Origin: Mytilisepta virgata
Taxonomy: Eukaryota > Mollusca > Bivalvia > Mytilida > Mytilidae
Assembly (NCBI GenBank): GCA_028015205.1
Contig: CM051521.1
Location: forward strand, 69,176,314 to 69,240,313
Direction of reading: 5' to 3'
Length of the DNA: 64,000 nt
Part shown: piece by piece, positions 46,776 through 59,035 of the stretch
How positions within the stretch are numbered: position 1 is the first letter of the stretch
Layout of the letters: each line of letters opens with the position of its first letter
Translations under genes and position numbers: made by a program
Notes under the pieces: generated by a model
What the model was told of the DNA's origin: nothing
Seen by the model: the letters and a program-made list of their open reading frames with translations, nothing else
The model's database searches: none

Positions 46776-47701
46776 GTGAAACGGAATTGTCGTTCCTTGA
46801 CTTGACATGTAAATTGGTTGACAGCAGCATCGAAACTTCGGTCTTTTATAAACCTACCGACGCACACTGCTACCTGACCTATTCCTCTTGTCATCCTAAG
46901 TTTTGCAAAGATGCCATCCCTAAATCTCAGTTTCTTAGACTTAGACGCATCTGTCAGCAATGAAGAGGATTTCAGACAGCAGTGTGACAAGATGTCCACC
47001 TTCTTCCGAAGGAGAGGTTATCCCCAAACGGTCATTGACAGGGCATTTGAATCAGTTTCCAATGTGCCCAGACCCAACGCCTTAAAGTCTGGTCGGAAAT
47101 CTAACAACAAACGTGTTCCACTGGTCCTTACTTACCATCCCCATAATGTTGCCATCCGTAACATCATAATGAACAATTTTAACAACATAGTGATGAAAGA
47201 TCCGTTGATGTGCGAAATTTTTGAGTCTGTTCTCATCACTGCTTACCGTAAGGGGAAAAGTCTAAAAAACCACTTAGTCAGTCCTCAGAAAAAACTGACT
47301 ACCGGGGAACCAGGCCATGTAAAAGGTCCAGATGTGTGACATGCCCCCACACCATGGAAACTAAAGCGATCTTGTGCCCTGACAGCAAATACATAATTCA
47401 AAAATGGGTATATCTGTACCGATAATAATTCGTCTGTACGAATTGTGATAAGGTATACATCGGAGAGACATGTCGTCGCCTTGGTGACCGCTTTGCAGAA
47501 CACTTGCGTTCTATAAAGAATGGAACTGATTGTCCAGTTGCCAATCACTTTCGATTGCCTGGTCACAGCTCATCAGACGTCCGCGTAACCGTTTTAAGGA
47601 CAGTTAACGGAGGAAGACAATACAGACAACGCGTTGAGCAGAAAATAATTTTTAGCCTGGGGACACTCCGACTCCGTGGAATTAATGTAAAAAATTCTTA
47701 A
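46776..47701 (+). pseudogene. Penelope-like RT C-terminus and GIY-YIG endonuclease (frameshifted)
   Basis: The frame at 46776 reads ETELSFLDLTCKL, then SVFYKPTDAHCYLTYSSCHP (Penelope RT thumb). It shifts near 46955 and continues NEEDFRQQCDKMSTFFRRRG and RVPLVLTYHPHN, typical of the region between RT and endonuclease. Around 47320-47440 the frame changes again and two stops occur, across a Cys-rich linker (CVTC). The last part reads CTNCDKVYIGETCRRLGDRF, with VYIG as the second half of the GIY-YIG signature and the following conserved Arg. It then reads EHLRSIKNGT and VANHFRLPGHSS, ending NVKNS at 47700. The fingers and palm of the RT are absent. In intact elements the endonuclease nicks target DNA for reverse transcription. 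This copy cannot encode a full protein. Confidence 0.9.
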
Positions 47702-47813
47702 TTTCAGTTCATTTATTAAGTATGCAGACCAACGTTTTGCGGTACAGTTATCTTATATGGTACATTTTCTATACATCACAACGTCAAATATATTATTTTA
47801 CTTATTTTTACTA

Positions 47814-50800
47814 GGCTATTGGTACTTTACGGAACGGAACGGAATTTCAATTAAGGTATCCATAAGGGAAATTTCGAAAAATCTTTAAAACAAAACAAAC
47901 TTTAAAATTTCTCTGTTTACGGTTTTCAATATACAAATAACACAACTGAATACTAAATCTCATCTTCACACTTCCCGTCGTGTCTTTCCGATGATGATTC
48001 TGATTTTAATTTTTAAATTTGTCATTCCGTTCCGTTCCGTTCCGCAAAGTACCAATTGCTCTGAGGAATTGGTATTTAACGGAATCGAACGGTAACAGAC
48101 ATCTATTATGTAATAAAAGCAGTATGATAAAAAAAAATGTCTGACACCTCTTTTTTTGCATCAGTGGTAAGTGTTTTTAGATAGCATTCTCGACCTGATC
48201 AATAATTATGAATTCAACACGAAATTTCGAAAAATCTTTAAAACAAAACAAACTTTAAAATTTCTCTGTTTACGGTTTTCAATATACAAATAACACAACT
48301 GAATACTAAATCTCATCTTCACACCTCCCGTCGTGTCTTTCCGACGATGATTCTGATTTTAACTTTTTAAATTTGTTATTCCGTTCCGTTCCGTTCCGCA
48401 AAGTACCAATTGCTCTGAGGAATTGGTATTTAACGGAATCGAACGGAAACAGACATCTTTTATGTAATAAAAGCAGTATGATAAAAAAAAGTCAGACACC
48501 TCTTTTTTTGCATCAGTGGTAAGTGTTTTTAGATAGCATTCTCGACCTGATCAATAATTATGAATTCAACACGAAATTTCGAAAAATCTTTAAAACAAAA
48601 CAAACTTTGAAATTTCTCTGATTACGGTTTTCAATATACAAATAACACAACTGAATACTAAATCTCATCTTCACACCTCCCGTCGTGTCTTTCCGACGAT
48701 GATTAGAAACACTGATTCTGATTTTAACTTTTTAAATTTGTTATTCCGTTCCGTTCCGTTCCGCAAAGTACCAATTGCTCTGAGGAATTGGTATTTAACG
48801 GAATCGAACGGAAACAGACATCTATTATGTAAAAAAAGCAGTATGATAAAAAAAAATTGTCTGACACCTGTTTTTTTGCATGAGTGGTAAGTTTACCTTT
48901 TCTCTAATGACAGAAATATTGAGAATTTTTATGTCTTGTTTGAACGTGCTTACTTCCGCCATTTTTGTTACGACAACTTTTAAGTTCGATAACTTGCACA
49001 TGCAGGTGCGATAAAATGTAATGACTTATATTACGAGTAGTTCCCCTTACAACACAAAATATCGCCAGGGATATTAACTGTATTGTATTTGTAAATGTAT
49101 ATAAAATGCATTGTCTGCAAATAACTACTGGGGATATATATTAAAAATAATTTCTTTGATGCCAATTGTGAATGTGATGCACAAGATGTGCACATTTCGT
49201 CGATTAAGGACTAAATGTGAGAACATGTTTTGGGGTCATTAAACATGGAAAACATCTTTACCATTGGTTATGTTGGTTCACGTTATCTTGTATTGGATAC
49301 AGTTATATATTGGATAGTTTGGAGAGAAAAAAATAACAGTTATATAGTCTTAAGGCAGACAGAAACATTTTTTAAAATTTTTATTGTGCATATATGTATA
49401 TCTCGCATCTGTTTGCTCATTCCAATTTATACTTTGTTTATTTTATTATTATTATTATTTTCTTAGCTATTCAGTTTTATTTCATTCCCCCATCATTTAA
49501 CGTATACTTGCTAAGATAGTCAAACTTTATGTCAGTATGTGCCGTACCTAGACTTTGTAAGACACAAGGCAAGAAAGATCGAAATTTACAAAATTGTACA
49601 ACCGCTCGACTCACTTTACTTTCATGTACTTTAAAAGCTTTACCCTTGTGTCCCCTTTCGCGTTTTGTTAATCCCATAGCTCATTTATCCAGAAATTTCA
49701 AATTAAATGAAAAAAGAATAGATGAAATAAAACAGAATAGCTAAAACAAAAATAACAATAAAGTAGAATAAAAAAGGGGACATCCATGCCCTAAACACCT
49801 TTGAACAATCGCACAGCTGATGTAATCGACAAAAAAAAAAATAAATACAATTGTAGACCAATGCATAAAGTTCATTTTTGTTACATTTTTGTTTAGTTTA
49901 TTATACGTTTTTTTTTTAGTTAAACTGTAAAATATATATGTAGGAACAATACTGAAATCATTCATCAATATGAATTATAATAAATTAAATCGACTGCAAA
50001 GTCAAAATGTTATTCATAAAATATCATGTATTTTAAAACACCGGCGCTGGTCTTGGTACAATAATTCACCCTCCATATATTTTCAGATCTGATCGGGAGT
50101 TGACTTGGTTTTTCACATCCCGTAATGTGCATTTTTTCTGCTGTTGCTGAATATACCGTTGTACTCGTCTACAGAGCCATAGCATAATGCGACAGCAAAT
50201 GATTTGTCCTATCTGACCTTTTTAACTTAAAAATTAATTCATAATGCATAATTCAAAATAACTTTTCTTGCAACACTGAATTTAATGCGTACAATGTTCT
50301 TTTTTGGATAATCCCTGATCAAAGTTAAAAATAATTTGTAAATAAATAAATAAAACCAGTCATCAATTTTCAGAAAATGGATCGAAGCACTGCTTTTTTC
50401 TTACTTTTGATGAAAGGAAAAATTCAGTGATATTTTACATTTAAAGAAACAATATGATGCTGCCCCTAAACAGGAGGTAGGGATAAAAAAAAACAGTTTT
50501 GACCCCGTATGCATGCGAACAATTCTAGTAAGATTTCCATAAATGATTTTAACCCCAAAAAGTTCATTTTTAAGGTTTGGAAAATAAATTTACTCTTGGT
50601 ACTCCTGTATTGAAAAGATTAGAAGTACCGGTAATATAAAAACAGACATTGACCGTCAACCTTTAACAAATCTTTTAGTCAATGGAAAGAAAACTATAAA
50701 ATGTTACACTTAAAAAGTCCGTTACAGAACAATACGAGAAACTGACTTTGGTTAAAATTTTCAAAATTAGATTTTTCATCTGATCTTTGTCCTTATGGAA

Positions 50801-53155
50801 AATTTAAAACCGACTGTAAATTTGAGCTTTACTTAATAAACAATAATTTCAATTATAGAAAATTATTACCAAATTTAGACTAAGTGACTGATGATCCCTA
50901 AGTATTGAAGTTGGCAGATATATGAATATTCCCAGAGAACAAAGATTATGCAAAAAATGTCAAGTCGTACATGATCAAAATTCAACTTTGCGCCCGAAAT
51001 TTTTTGCTCTTTTAAAAGACCAAGTTCCATCATTTCAAGACATGAATTTTACAAATAAATTACTTTAAAGTCATTCTCAGTCCATGGCCGCTCCCGGGTC
51101 TTTAGGACTGAGGGCATAAATTGGACCCCTGTCAGATATTTCATGACATATATTATGTATAAATTATACTGTGTTCAGTTTTCTGTACGGTATATGTTGT
51201 ATTATGTCTACTTGTTATATTGCTTGACCCTTATGGGTGTAATTTTGCAATATAAAGTTTATTATTTTCGAAATAAAAATATTAGTAAATTAAATGAATA
51301 AAAAAAGACAATAATTCCCAGGTTTTAAGTTTAGGAATTTTTTGTCTGTTTTTCATAAAGTAACCACGAAATTCTGAATAAGAAAAAAAACAACAACAAA
51401 TAAAAATAAACTGGTAAAATAAAAGTTCATTAAAAATTTTCCATATCTAAAAAAAAATGTTTTCTTCATCAAATTGAACAAAATATCATCAAACGTTTAT
51501 CGCATATAAAGAGTAAAAGAAAAAAATCCAAATTCCTAATCTTTTCCATTTGATTTGCAAGGGAGGCAACTATTATATATATATGAGTCTTTCCATCTGC
51601 TAATTTTGAAAAAAAATGAGAGTTAATGTGGCAAAACATCATCCAAAAGTCGAAAATTATTTAAAACACCAAAAATGCTATCTAAAACACTTACCACTCA
51701 TGCAAAAAAAGAGGTGTCAGACAATTTTCTTTTATCATACTGCTTTTATTACATAATAGATGTCTGTTTCCGTTGGATTCCGTTAAATACCAATTCCTCA
51801 GAGCAATTGGTACTTTGCGGAACGGAACGGAACGGAATATCAAAATTAAAAAGTTAAAATCAGAATCAATGTTTCTAATCATCGTCGGAAAGACACGACG
51901 GGAGGTGTGAAGATGAGATTTAGTATTCAGTTGTGTTATTTGTATATTGAAAACCGTAAACAGAGAAATTTTAAAGTTTGTTTTGTTTTAAAGATTTTTC
52001 GAAATTTCGTGTTGAATTCATAATTATTGATCAGGTCGAGAATGCTATCTAAAAACACTTACCACTGATGCAAAAAAAAAGAGGTGTCAGACATTTTTTT
52101 TTATCATACTGCTTTTATTACATAATAGATGTCCGTTTCCGTTCGATTCCGTTAAATACCAGTTCCTTAGAGCAATTGGTACTTTGCGGAACGGAACGGA
52201 ACGGAACGGAATAACAAATTTAAAAAGTTAAAATCAGAATCATCGTCGGAAAGACACGACGGGAGGTGTGAAGATGAGATTTAGTATTCAGTTGTGTTAT
52301 TTGTATATTGAAAACCGTAAACAGAGAAATTTTAAAGTTTGTTTTGTTTTAAAGATTTTTCGAAATTTCGTGTTGAATTCATAATTATTGATCAGGTCGA
52401 GAATGCTATCTAAAAACACTTACCACTGATGCAAAAAAAGAGGTGTCAGACATTTTTTTTATCACAATGCTTTTATTACATAATAGATGTCTGTTTCCGT
52501 TCGATTCCGTTAAATACCAATTCCCCAGAGCAATTGGTACTTTGCGGAATGGAACGGAACGGAATAACAAATTTAAAAAGTTAAAATCAGAATCAGTTTC
52601 TAATCATCGTCGGAAAGACACGACGGGAGGTGTGAAGATGAGATTTAGTATTCAGTTGTGTTATTTGTATATTGAAAACCGTAATCTGAGAAATTTTAAA
52701 GTTTGTTTTGTTTCAAAGATTTTTTGAAATTTCGTGTTGAATTCATAATTATTGATCAGGTCGAGAATGCTATCTAAAAACACTTACCACTGATGCAAAA
52801 AAAAGAGGTGTCAGACATTTTTTTTTATCATACTGCTTTTATTACATAATAGATGTCTGTTTCCGTTCGATTCCGTTAAATACCAATTCCTCAGAGCAAT
52901 TGGTACATTGCGGAACGGAACGGAACGGAATAACAAATTTAAAAAGTTAAAATCAGAATCAATGATTCTTATCATCGTCGGAAAGACACGAAGGGAGGTG
53001 TGAAGATGAGATTTAGTATTCAGTTGTGTTATTTGTATATTGAAAACCGTAAACAGAGAAATTTTAAAGTTTGTTTTGTTTTAAAGATTTTTCGAAATTT
53101 CCCTTATGGATACCTTAATTGAAATTCCGTTCCGTTCCGTAAAGTACCAATAGCC
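47814..53155. mobile_element. Foldback/Mutator-like transposon with tandem-repeat inverted arms and 9-bp target duplication
   Basis: The 5342-bp element begins GGCTATTGGTACTTTACGGA and ends with its exact inverse. TTTTTACTA flanks it on both sides (47805-47813 and 53156-53164). The undisturbed site is visible once at 46465-46473 (inverted) in the host element's other terminal copy, which proves a 9-bp duplication. The left arm (47814 to about 48893) has three and the right arm (about 51675-53155) four units of 355-368 bp. Each unit carries a GGAACGGAACGGAA stretch, TACCAATTGCTCTGAGGAAT + TGGTA (itself an inverted repeat), TCTGACACCTC, and CACAACTGAATACTAAATCT. The centre (48894-51674) is AT-rich with only short frames and no recognisable transposase. 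The 9-bp duplication and array-built arms match the Foldback type related to Mutator. Confidence 0.88.
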
Positions 53156-53568
53156 TTTTTACTATATAGTTTTACTATCTACCTTGCCATTTATGTATTT
53201 TCTACTGATGAAGTACTTTTTACTGAGGACACCCACGTCAAAATTTTTTTGTTTTTTTGTTTTTGTTTACATTTTATGTACGGACTCAGTCTTGCTCTGG
53301 GTTTCAAAGAGTCAACACCTTTTTATTTTTATTTTTTACATACTCGTGATCAAGACCATATTGGTCAAAACGTTGAGTATTTTTAACTTTTTAGTTTGTT
53401 GTTTTTTTTTTTATGATTTTATATTTGGTTTTGTTCGACTTGTGTATTTTATACATTTTAGTCGTTTTACGCCCCTTTTGACAGCTCACCATTTCCATTT
53501 ATTTCTCTTGTTATCTATTGTTGCATGAGCTGTTTCGCAACATATTTAGTTTTTTTATCTAAATTATG

Positions 53569-53936
53569 TACCATCTAGTCTAATTTTTCAGTTCTAGCAA
53601 GCGGTCATCTTTTTGGTAATCATACTGTACTGCTTTTCATAGTGTGTTTTATACACCAGAGTGTCAGAATACATAAGGGGGAGGATTGGGTACCCATAAA
53701 ACCGGTTTAACCCCACAAATGTCCAGTTTGTCTGTACCAAGTCAGACTATCCTGACTCTCTGTTGTGTTGGGTTTTTGTGCTCTTTATTGTTTTCGTCCC
53801 CGAGTCCTGTCAGTTGGATTCCTTTGATTGATTGGTGTGTTATTGTTGACCTTTTCTGTTATCTGTTTTGTTATTTCTACAAAAATCTTCAAGGCTGATT
53901 TTTTCAGAAATACAGTCTGTCATGCTACTGTGCTGT
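53569..53936. other. Intron sequence, nothing recognised
   Basis: T-rich intron DNA between the Penelope-like insertion and the exon at 54124. A frame at 53686-53898 is T-rich and looks like chance; no element ends are visible. Confidence 0.4.
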
Positions 53937-54092
53937 AAATTTTTTTTTTTTTTTGGCAACAGCTTTTAAACCCTTTCATTCAACACAGAAACAAATTAAC
54001 TAACAAGTCCAAAAAATTTTTTTTTTTTTGGCAACAGCTTTTAAACCCTTTCATTCAACACAGAAACAAATTAACTAACAAGTCCAATAAAT
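53937..54092. repeat. Recent tandem duplication of about 73 bp starting with a T-run
   Basis: A T-run followed by GGCAACAGCTTTTAAACCCT, TTCATTCAACACAGAAACAA and ATTAACTAACAAGTCCAA is repeated twice back to back (53937-54012 and 54017-54087), practically identical. It lies 30-180 bases 3' of the donor site of the exon at 54124-54272. Confidence 0.92.
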
Positions 54093-54123
54093 GTAAATCA
54101 CTAGACCAATAAATATAACTTAC

Positions 54124-54272
54124 CAGTCCAATAAATATACAAAAGAGTTGAACTACATCTGTATATGCCACTGAATACAGACCACCAAACAGTGTATAGA
54201 AAACAGCAATACATGCAGATATAACAATGGAGGAATTTGTATCTAGATCTATAATCACAGATAATGTGGCTC
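54124..54272 (-). CDS. SLC5A7: High-affinity choline transporter, internal exon ([11 protein letters not shown])
   Basis: Transcript-sense acceptor TTATGTTGCAG and donor GGACTG|GTAAGT, a consensus site. After two bases completing a Gly from the previous exon it encodes 49 residues: [20 protein letters not shown], then [20 protein letters not shown] and LFCIFIGL. The [13 protein letters not shown] block is one of the most conserved in the sodium:solute symporter family and lies in the substrate/sodium pathway. It ends in phase 0 before WLTIPFA of the next exon. Confidence 0.97.
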
Positions 54273-54520
54273 CTGCAACATAAATTTATTAAATACTCAT
54301 CATTTGACATCTTACATTCTACCATGTTACATGCTAATGTTAACTGGACACTAAGAACCATTCTCTCACTGTATCTAGGATATATTTTGACCGGACAATG
54401 GACATTAATGTGAGATTAACTAATGCAATTCAAGCAAATTATTTTTAAGAGGACCACCTTATGTTCTGAAGGCCCATTAGTTTGAAGGTTTACTGGTCAA
54501 ATGACCCAAGAGTCCAAAAC

Positions 54521-56165
54521 AAGAGGCTCAGTGGGCTGAGCCTGTATCGCTCACCTTGCAGTTACAAACTTTTGATTTGATTTGACAGACTAGATTGATT
54601 TCTGGAAACTTTGTAAATGATCTTCTATAAATGCTTCATACCAAGTATAAGTTCATTGGCCAAACGGTTTCAGAGGAGAAGTTTTAAATTTCGAGCAATC
54701 AGAACATATAAAGGTTTCTGGCCAACCATTTTGTTTCACGGACTATAAAGATTTATGCAAAGTTTGTAAAGGACCTTCCATAGATGCTCCATACCAAAAA
54801 TCAGTTCATTTGGCTTTACGATTTCAGAGAATTTTTAAATTTTGACCAATCAGAACATGTAAATGTTCATGGCAGCCATTTTGTTTCACGGACCGGGATG
54901 ATTTATGCAATTTTGTAAAGGACCTTCCATAGATGTTCCATATCAAAAATCAGTTCATTTGGCTTTATGGTTTCAGAGGAGAAGTTTTACATTTTGACCA
55001 ATCAGAACATGTAAATGCTCATGGTGGCCATTTTGTTTCACAGACCGGGATGAGTTATGCAAACTTGGTAAAGGACCTTCCATAGATGCTCTATACCAAC
55101 ATCAGTTCATTTGGCTTTACGCTTTCAGAGGAGAAGAAGTTTTAAATTTCGACCAATCAGAACATGTAAATGCTCATGGCGGCCATTTTTTTTCACGGCC
55201 CGGGATGAGTTATGCAAATTTGGTAAAGGACCTTCCATAGATGCTCCATACAAAAAATCAGTTCATTTGACTTTACAATTTCAGAGAAATTTAAAATTTT
55301 TACCAATCAGAACATGTAAATGCTCATGGCGGCCATTTTGTTTCACAGACCAAGCAAATTTATGCAAACTTTGTAAAGGACCTTCCATAGATGCTCCATA
55401 CCAAAAATCAGTTCATTTGGCTTTAAGGTTTCAGAGAAGAAGTTTTAAATTTCGACCAATCAGAACATGTAAATGCTCATGGTGGCCATTTTGTTTCACA
55501 GACCAGGATGAGTTATGCAAACTTGGTAAAGTATCTTCCATACTTGCTCCATACCAAAAATTAGTTCATTTGGCTTTACCGTTTCAGAGAAGAAGTTTTA
55601 AATTTCGACCATTCAGAACATGTAAATGCTCATGGCGGCCATTTTGTTTCACGGACGGGGATGAATTATGCAAACTTGGTAAAGGACCTTCCACAGATGC
55701 TCCATACCAAAAATCAGTTCATTTGGCTTTACGGTTTCAGAGAAGAAGTTTTAAATTTCGACCAATCAGAACATGTAAATGCTCATGACGGCCATTTTGT
55801 TTCACGTCCCGGGATGATTTATATAAATTTTGTAAATGACCTTCTATACATGCTCCATACCAAAAATCAGTTCATTTGACTTCACAGTTTCAGAGGAGAA
55901 GTTTTAAATTTCGACCAATCAGAACATGTAAATGGTCATAGCGGCCATTTTGTTTCACGGACCAGGATGATTTATGCAAACTTTGTAAAGGACCTTCCAT
56001 AGATGCTCCATAACAGAAATCAGTTCATTTGGCTTTACTGTTTAAGAGGAGAAGAAGTTCTAGATTCGGAACCATCAGAACATAAAATGCTAAAGGCTGC
56101 CATTTTGTTTCACCGACCAGGATGATTTATGCACATTTTGTCAGTACCAAAATCTACTGGCCCAA
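54521..56165 (+). repeat. Repeat family R1-like, copy h (subfamily with 152-bp units)
   Basis: The start AAGAGGCTCAGTGGGCTGAG + CCTGTATCGCTCACCT has the same hairpin-plus-TGTATCGCTCACC plan as R1 with different loop bases. The core is about ten units of about 152 bp with GCGGCCATTTTGTTTCACGG, GATGA(G/T)TTATGCAAACTTTG, AAAGGACCTTCCATAGATGC, CAAAAATCAGTTCATTTGGC, TTTCAGAGGAGAAGTTTTAA and ACCAATCAGAACATGTAAAT. Most units lack stops in one plus frame (55111-55788 gives 225 codons), but the peptide has no recognisable fold. The 3' hairpin is absent. Confidence 0.78.
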
Positions 56166-56229
56166 AAGCCTGTTAGGACAAAAGCATATTAGTTTGAAGA
56201 ACATTGACTTGTTAAGGTCTCATCCTAAA

Positions 56230-57660
56230 AGGAAACTAGAGGCTCAAGTGAACCTGAATAACTCATCTGATAATGAAGCAGACAACATACTGCAAATCTA
56301 ATATTGTTTGTATATCAAGGCTTAGCCAAACAGAACCTTCCACTATTCCTGGTAATTTTGGTTCATATTGGCTATGTTACACTTCACAGAAATTTTGATT
56401 TTTAATTATGCTTCAATGCCACCACAGCCAACACCAAATTAAAGAACCTTTGTGAGCACGCTCACATACCCCACGTCTTCATATTGTCACTGGAGAAACA
56501 AAATCTCACTTCACAAGTAAAATGAACACAATCAAATGCTTACCTTCACATATTTATCCTAATTTGAATGGCAGCATGTTGGGAAATTTAAATTCCAAGC
56601 GAGAGGAGTCAACAGTAATAGTAAAGTGAGGCAAATAAGTTCAAAGGGGTGTAACTCCTAGAAAAAAAATTGAATCGTAATTTCCTGTCGATATGCACAT
56701 CTATGTAGTATGTCCTTATTATATGAAAGGCTTCATGAAATTCTGTTGTGTGGTTTGAGAGGAGTTGCGATGACAAACTGTTGCAGTAGTACAGTAAAGG
56801 AAATAAGTTCAAAGGTGCGTAACTCCTAGAAAAAAAATTGAATCGCAATTTCCTGTCGATATGCACATCTACATAGTATGTCCTTATTATCTGAAAAGGT
56901 TTCATGAAATTCTGTTGTGTGGTTTGAGAGGAGTTGCGATGACAAACTGTTGCAGTAGTACATTAAAGAAAATAAGTTCAAAGGGGCGTAACTCCTAGAA
57001 AAAATATTGAATCGCAATTTCCTGTCGATATGCACATCTACATAGTATGTCCTTATTATCTGAAAAGGTTTCATGAAATTCTGTTGTGTGGTTTGAGAGG
57101 AGTTGCGATGACAAACTGTTGCAGTAGTACATTAAAGTAAATAAGTTCAAAGGGGCGTAACTCCTAGAAAAAATATTGAATCGCAATTTCCTGTCGATAT
57201 GCACATCTACATAGTATGTCCTTATTATCTGAAAAGGTTTCATGAAATTCTGTTGTGTGGTTTGAGAGGAGTTGCGATGACAAACTGTTGCAGTAGTACA
57301 TTAAAGTAAATAAGTTCAAAGGGGTGTAACTCCTATAAAAAAAATTAAATCGCAATTTCCTGTCGATATGCACATCTACATAGTATGTCCTTATTATCTG
57401 AAAAGGTTTCATGAAATTCTGTTGAGTGGTTTGAGAGGAGTTGCGATAACAAACTGTTGCAGTAGTACATTAAAGTAAATAAGTTCAAAGGGGTGTAACT
57501 CCTAGAAAAAAAATTGAATCGCAATTTCCTGTCGATATGCACAACTACATAGTATGTCCTTATTATCTAGAAAGGTTTCGTGAAATTCTGTTGTGTGGTT
57601 TGAGAGGAGTTGCGATGACAAGAAACAGGACTGACGGACTGACGGACGGCGCGACGGACG

Positions 57661-57714
<54 letters not shown>

Positions 57715-57725
57715 GAATCTTTGTG
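56230..57725 (+). repeat. Short R1-type start, then tandem array R3b (169-bp units) with GACG run and hairpin
   Basis: AAACTAGAGGCTCAAGTGAACC at about 56233 resembles an R1 5' end. From 56605 six units of 169 bp follow, over 95% alike by eye: GGGGCGTAACTCCTAGAAAA, ATTGAATCGCAATTTCCTGT, CGATATGCACATCTACATAG, TATGTCCTTATTATCTGAAA and TTGAGAGGAGTTGCGATGAC. The last unit runs into GACTGACGGACTGACGGACG and (GGAC)n at 57655-57670, then TATACCCTCCGCAACTCGTT + GCGTGGGGTATAAT, a hairpin. The plan is the same as R3a at 24581-25300, with other sequence. Confidence 0.87.
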
Positions 57726-59035
57726 GAGGGTCTCCCAATCATCATTCCTATGAAGTTTGAATAGTTTCAGGTTTTGCCTCTGGTGACCATGAGGTACTAC
57801 TGATTGTAATTTAGGTTTTATACCTTGTCCGCATTTCCTCTTGTCCATCTGTACAAACGTCTGTCTGTTCATTCAAAACAAGTATGTTGTTTTCGGATTA
57901 AAACGTAAAAGGTATTTGTTCTAAAGTTGGATGAAATATGTCACTAAGTGATGGAAGAATCCTATTGCTTTTGGGATCAAAAATCATGGTCATTTATAAA
58001 AAAAAAAGAGTTTTGTTTGTTGAAAATTATTGTTAGGCTTTATAATCCCTTAAAAGCTTGTCAATTCAAATTCTGGTTATTTTTCTTTTATTTTAGCAAA
58101 CTGAGTTGTTGAAATACACAAATATGATGTATCAAGATGACTTTAGTATGTTTTGATATAATGACAGAATGAATGAAAGAGCTGTAAGCTTAGAGCTTAC
58201 ATATACCCCCGCTCAGACAATTTTGATAGGTTCAAAACTGAAGATGGTATGGTTAATCAGGAAGTAAATATGACACAGGTACATAAATTGGTATACCACC
58301 TTACAACCCATCATAATCATGTTTCATACCAATGTACCGGTAGATGTAACAACCAAAAAATTTCCATATGCCATACAGCGAAAAATATATGGCCACATAA
58401 TCAAACAGGAAGTACTTGTGTCATAGATACAAAATCGATAAGCACTTCACAGCTCCTCATGGTTATGCTTCACACCAAATTCGAATTAGTCGTGGCCTGT
58501 AGTTGCTAAGAATGTTGAGACCAAAAATTTAAAAAGGCCATATGGTGAAAAATGTATGGCCACACCGTCAAACTGGTGAATTGTTTTGAACCAAATTATG
58601 GTTATTAATTGAATAATTTACATTTGTATCAGAAAAAAAATTATAAATTCTGTGGGATTATAATTATGAACATTTTTAAACATTTGATACATATACAGTT
58701 CAAAGTTAGTTCTGACGTACAATCTCTTAATTCAAGTTTGATATATGTTCTGATTTGGATTCACATGTTTTAATATTTGTCTCAGCCAATGAAACCTCAT
58801 ACACATTAAACAATTTTCATCGTATGTTTTTTACAACACTCCAATGATTCATATGTTGCACCCACATGATTAACATGTTAATTCGAAGCAAAAGATTCGC
58901 ATGTTACACACACATTTCGCACATGACACAATTTTTTGGCTGGCTAGCAAGTTTAACCATCTGTCAGTGGAACCTCAGGATTATCCAAAATAAATTTAAT
59001 TTTAAATATAATTGACCAAAAACTGTTCAGTTTAC
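57726..59035. other. Intron sequence with a diverged tandem repeat
   Basis: At 58180-58570 a possible element starts with GTAAGCTTAGAGCTTAC (hairpin) and CATATACCCCCGCTCAGACA. It holds two to three diverged units with AATCAGGAAGTAAATATGAC / AATCAAACAGGAAGTACTTG, CATGGTTATGCTTCACACCA and GCCATATGGTGAAAAATGTA + TGGCCAC. The rest is AT-rich without recognisable genes. Confidence 0.45.

Larger units (their letters stand above)
46121..53555 (+). mobile_element. Penelope-like element with inverted terminal copy, carrying a nested DNA transposon
   Basis: TATCTAAATTATG occurs exactly on both sides (46108-46120 and 53556-53568), a 13-bp target duplication. The element's 3' terminal region (47589-47813 continued by 53156-53506) is present again in inverted orientation at the 5' side (46123-46689), as in Penelope-like elements with inverted terminal copies. 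Coding sequence lies at 46776-47701. Without the nested 5.34-kb transposon and its duplicated 9 bp the element is about 2.1 kb, so it is 5'-truncated in coding terms. The inverted copy's inner end joins a thumb-region segment (inverted match of 46686-46712 with 46773-46800) directly to the endonuclease end, so that copy carries an internal deletion. Confidence 0.85.

Noticed and set aside
48699..52727. Frames with VPFRKVPIALRNWYLTES on both strands
   Set aside because: They come from the arm units of the Foldback-like element, present in every unit and interrupted differently; not a transposase.
55111..55788. 225-codon frame with a repeated Arg/Phe-rich peptide
   Set aside because: It follows 152-bp repeat units of an R1-like element; the peptide has no family features and other units of the same array carry stops or shifts.
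56609..57738. Series of 65-98-codon minus-strand frames (FSRSYAPLNLF type)
   Set aside because: They repeat with the 169-bp period of the tandem array and shift frame at each unit; not genes.
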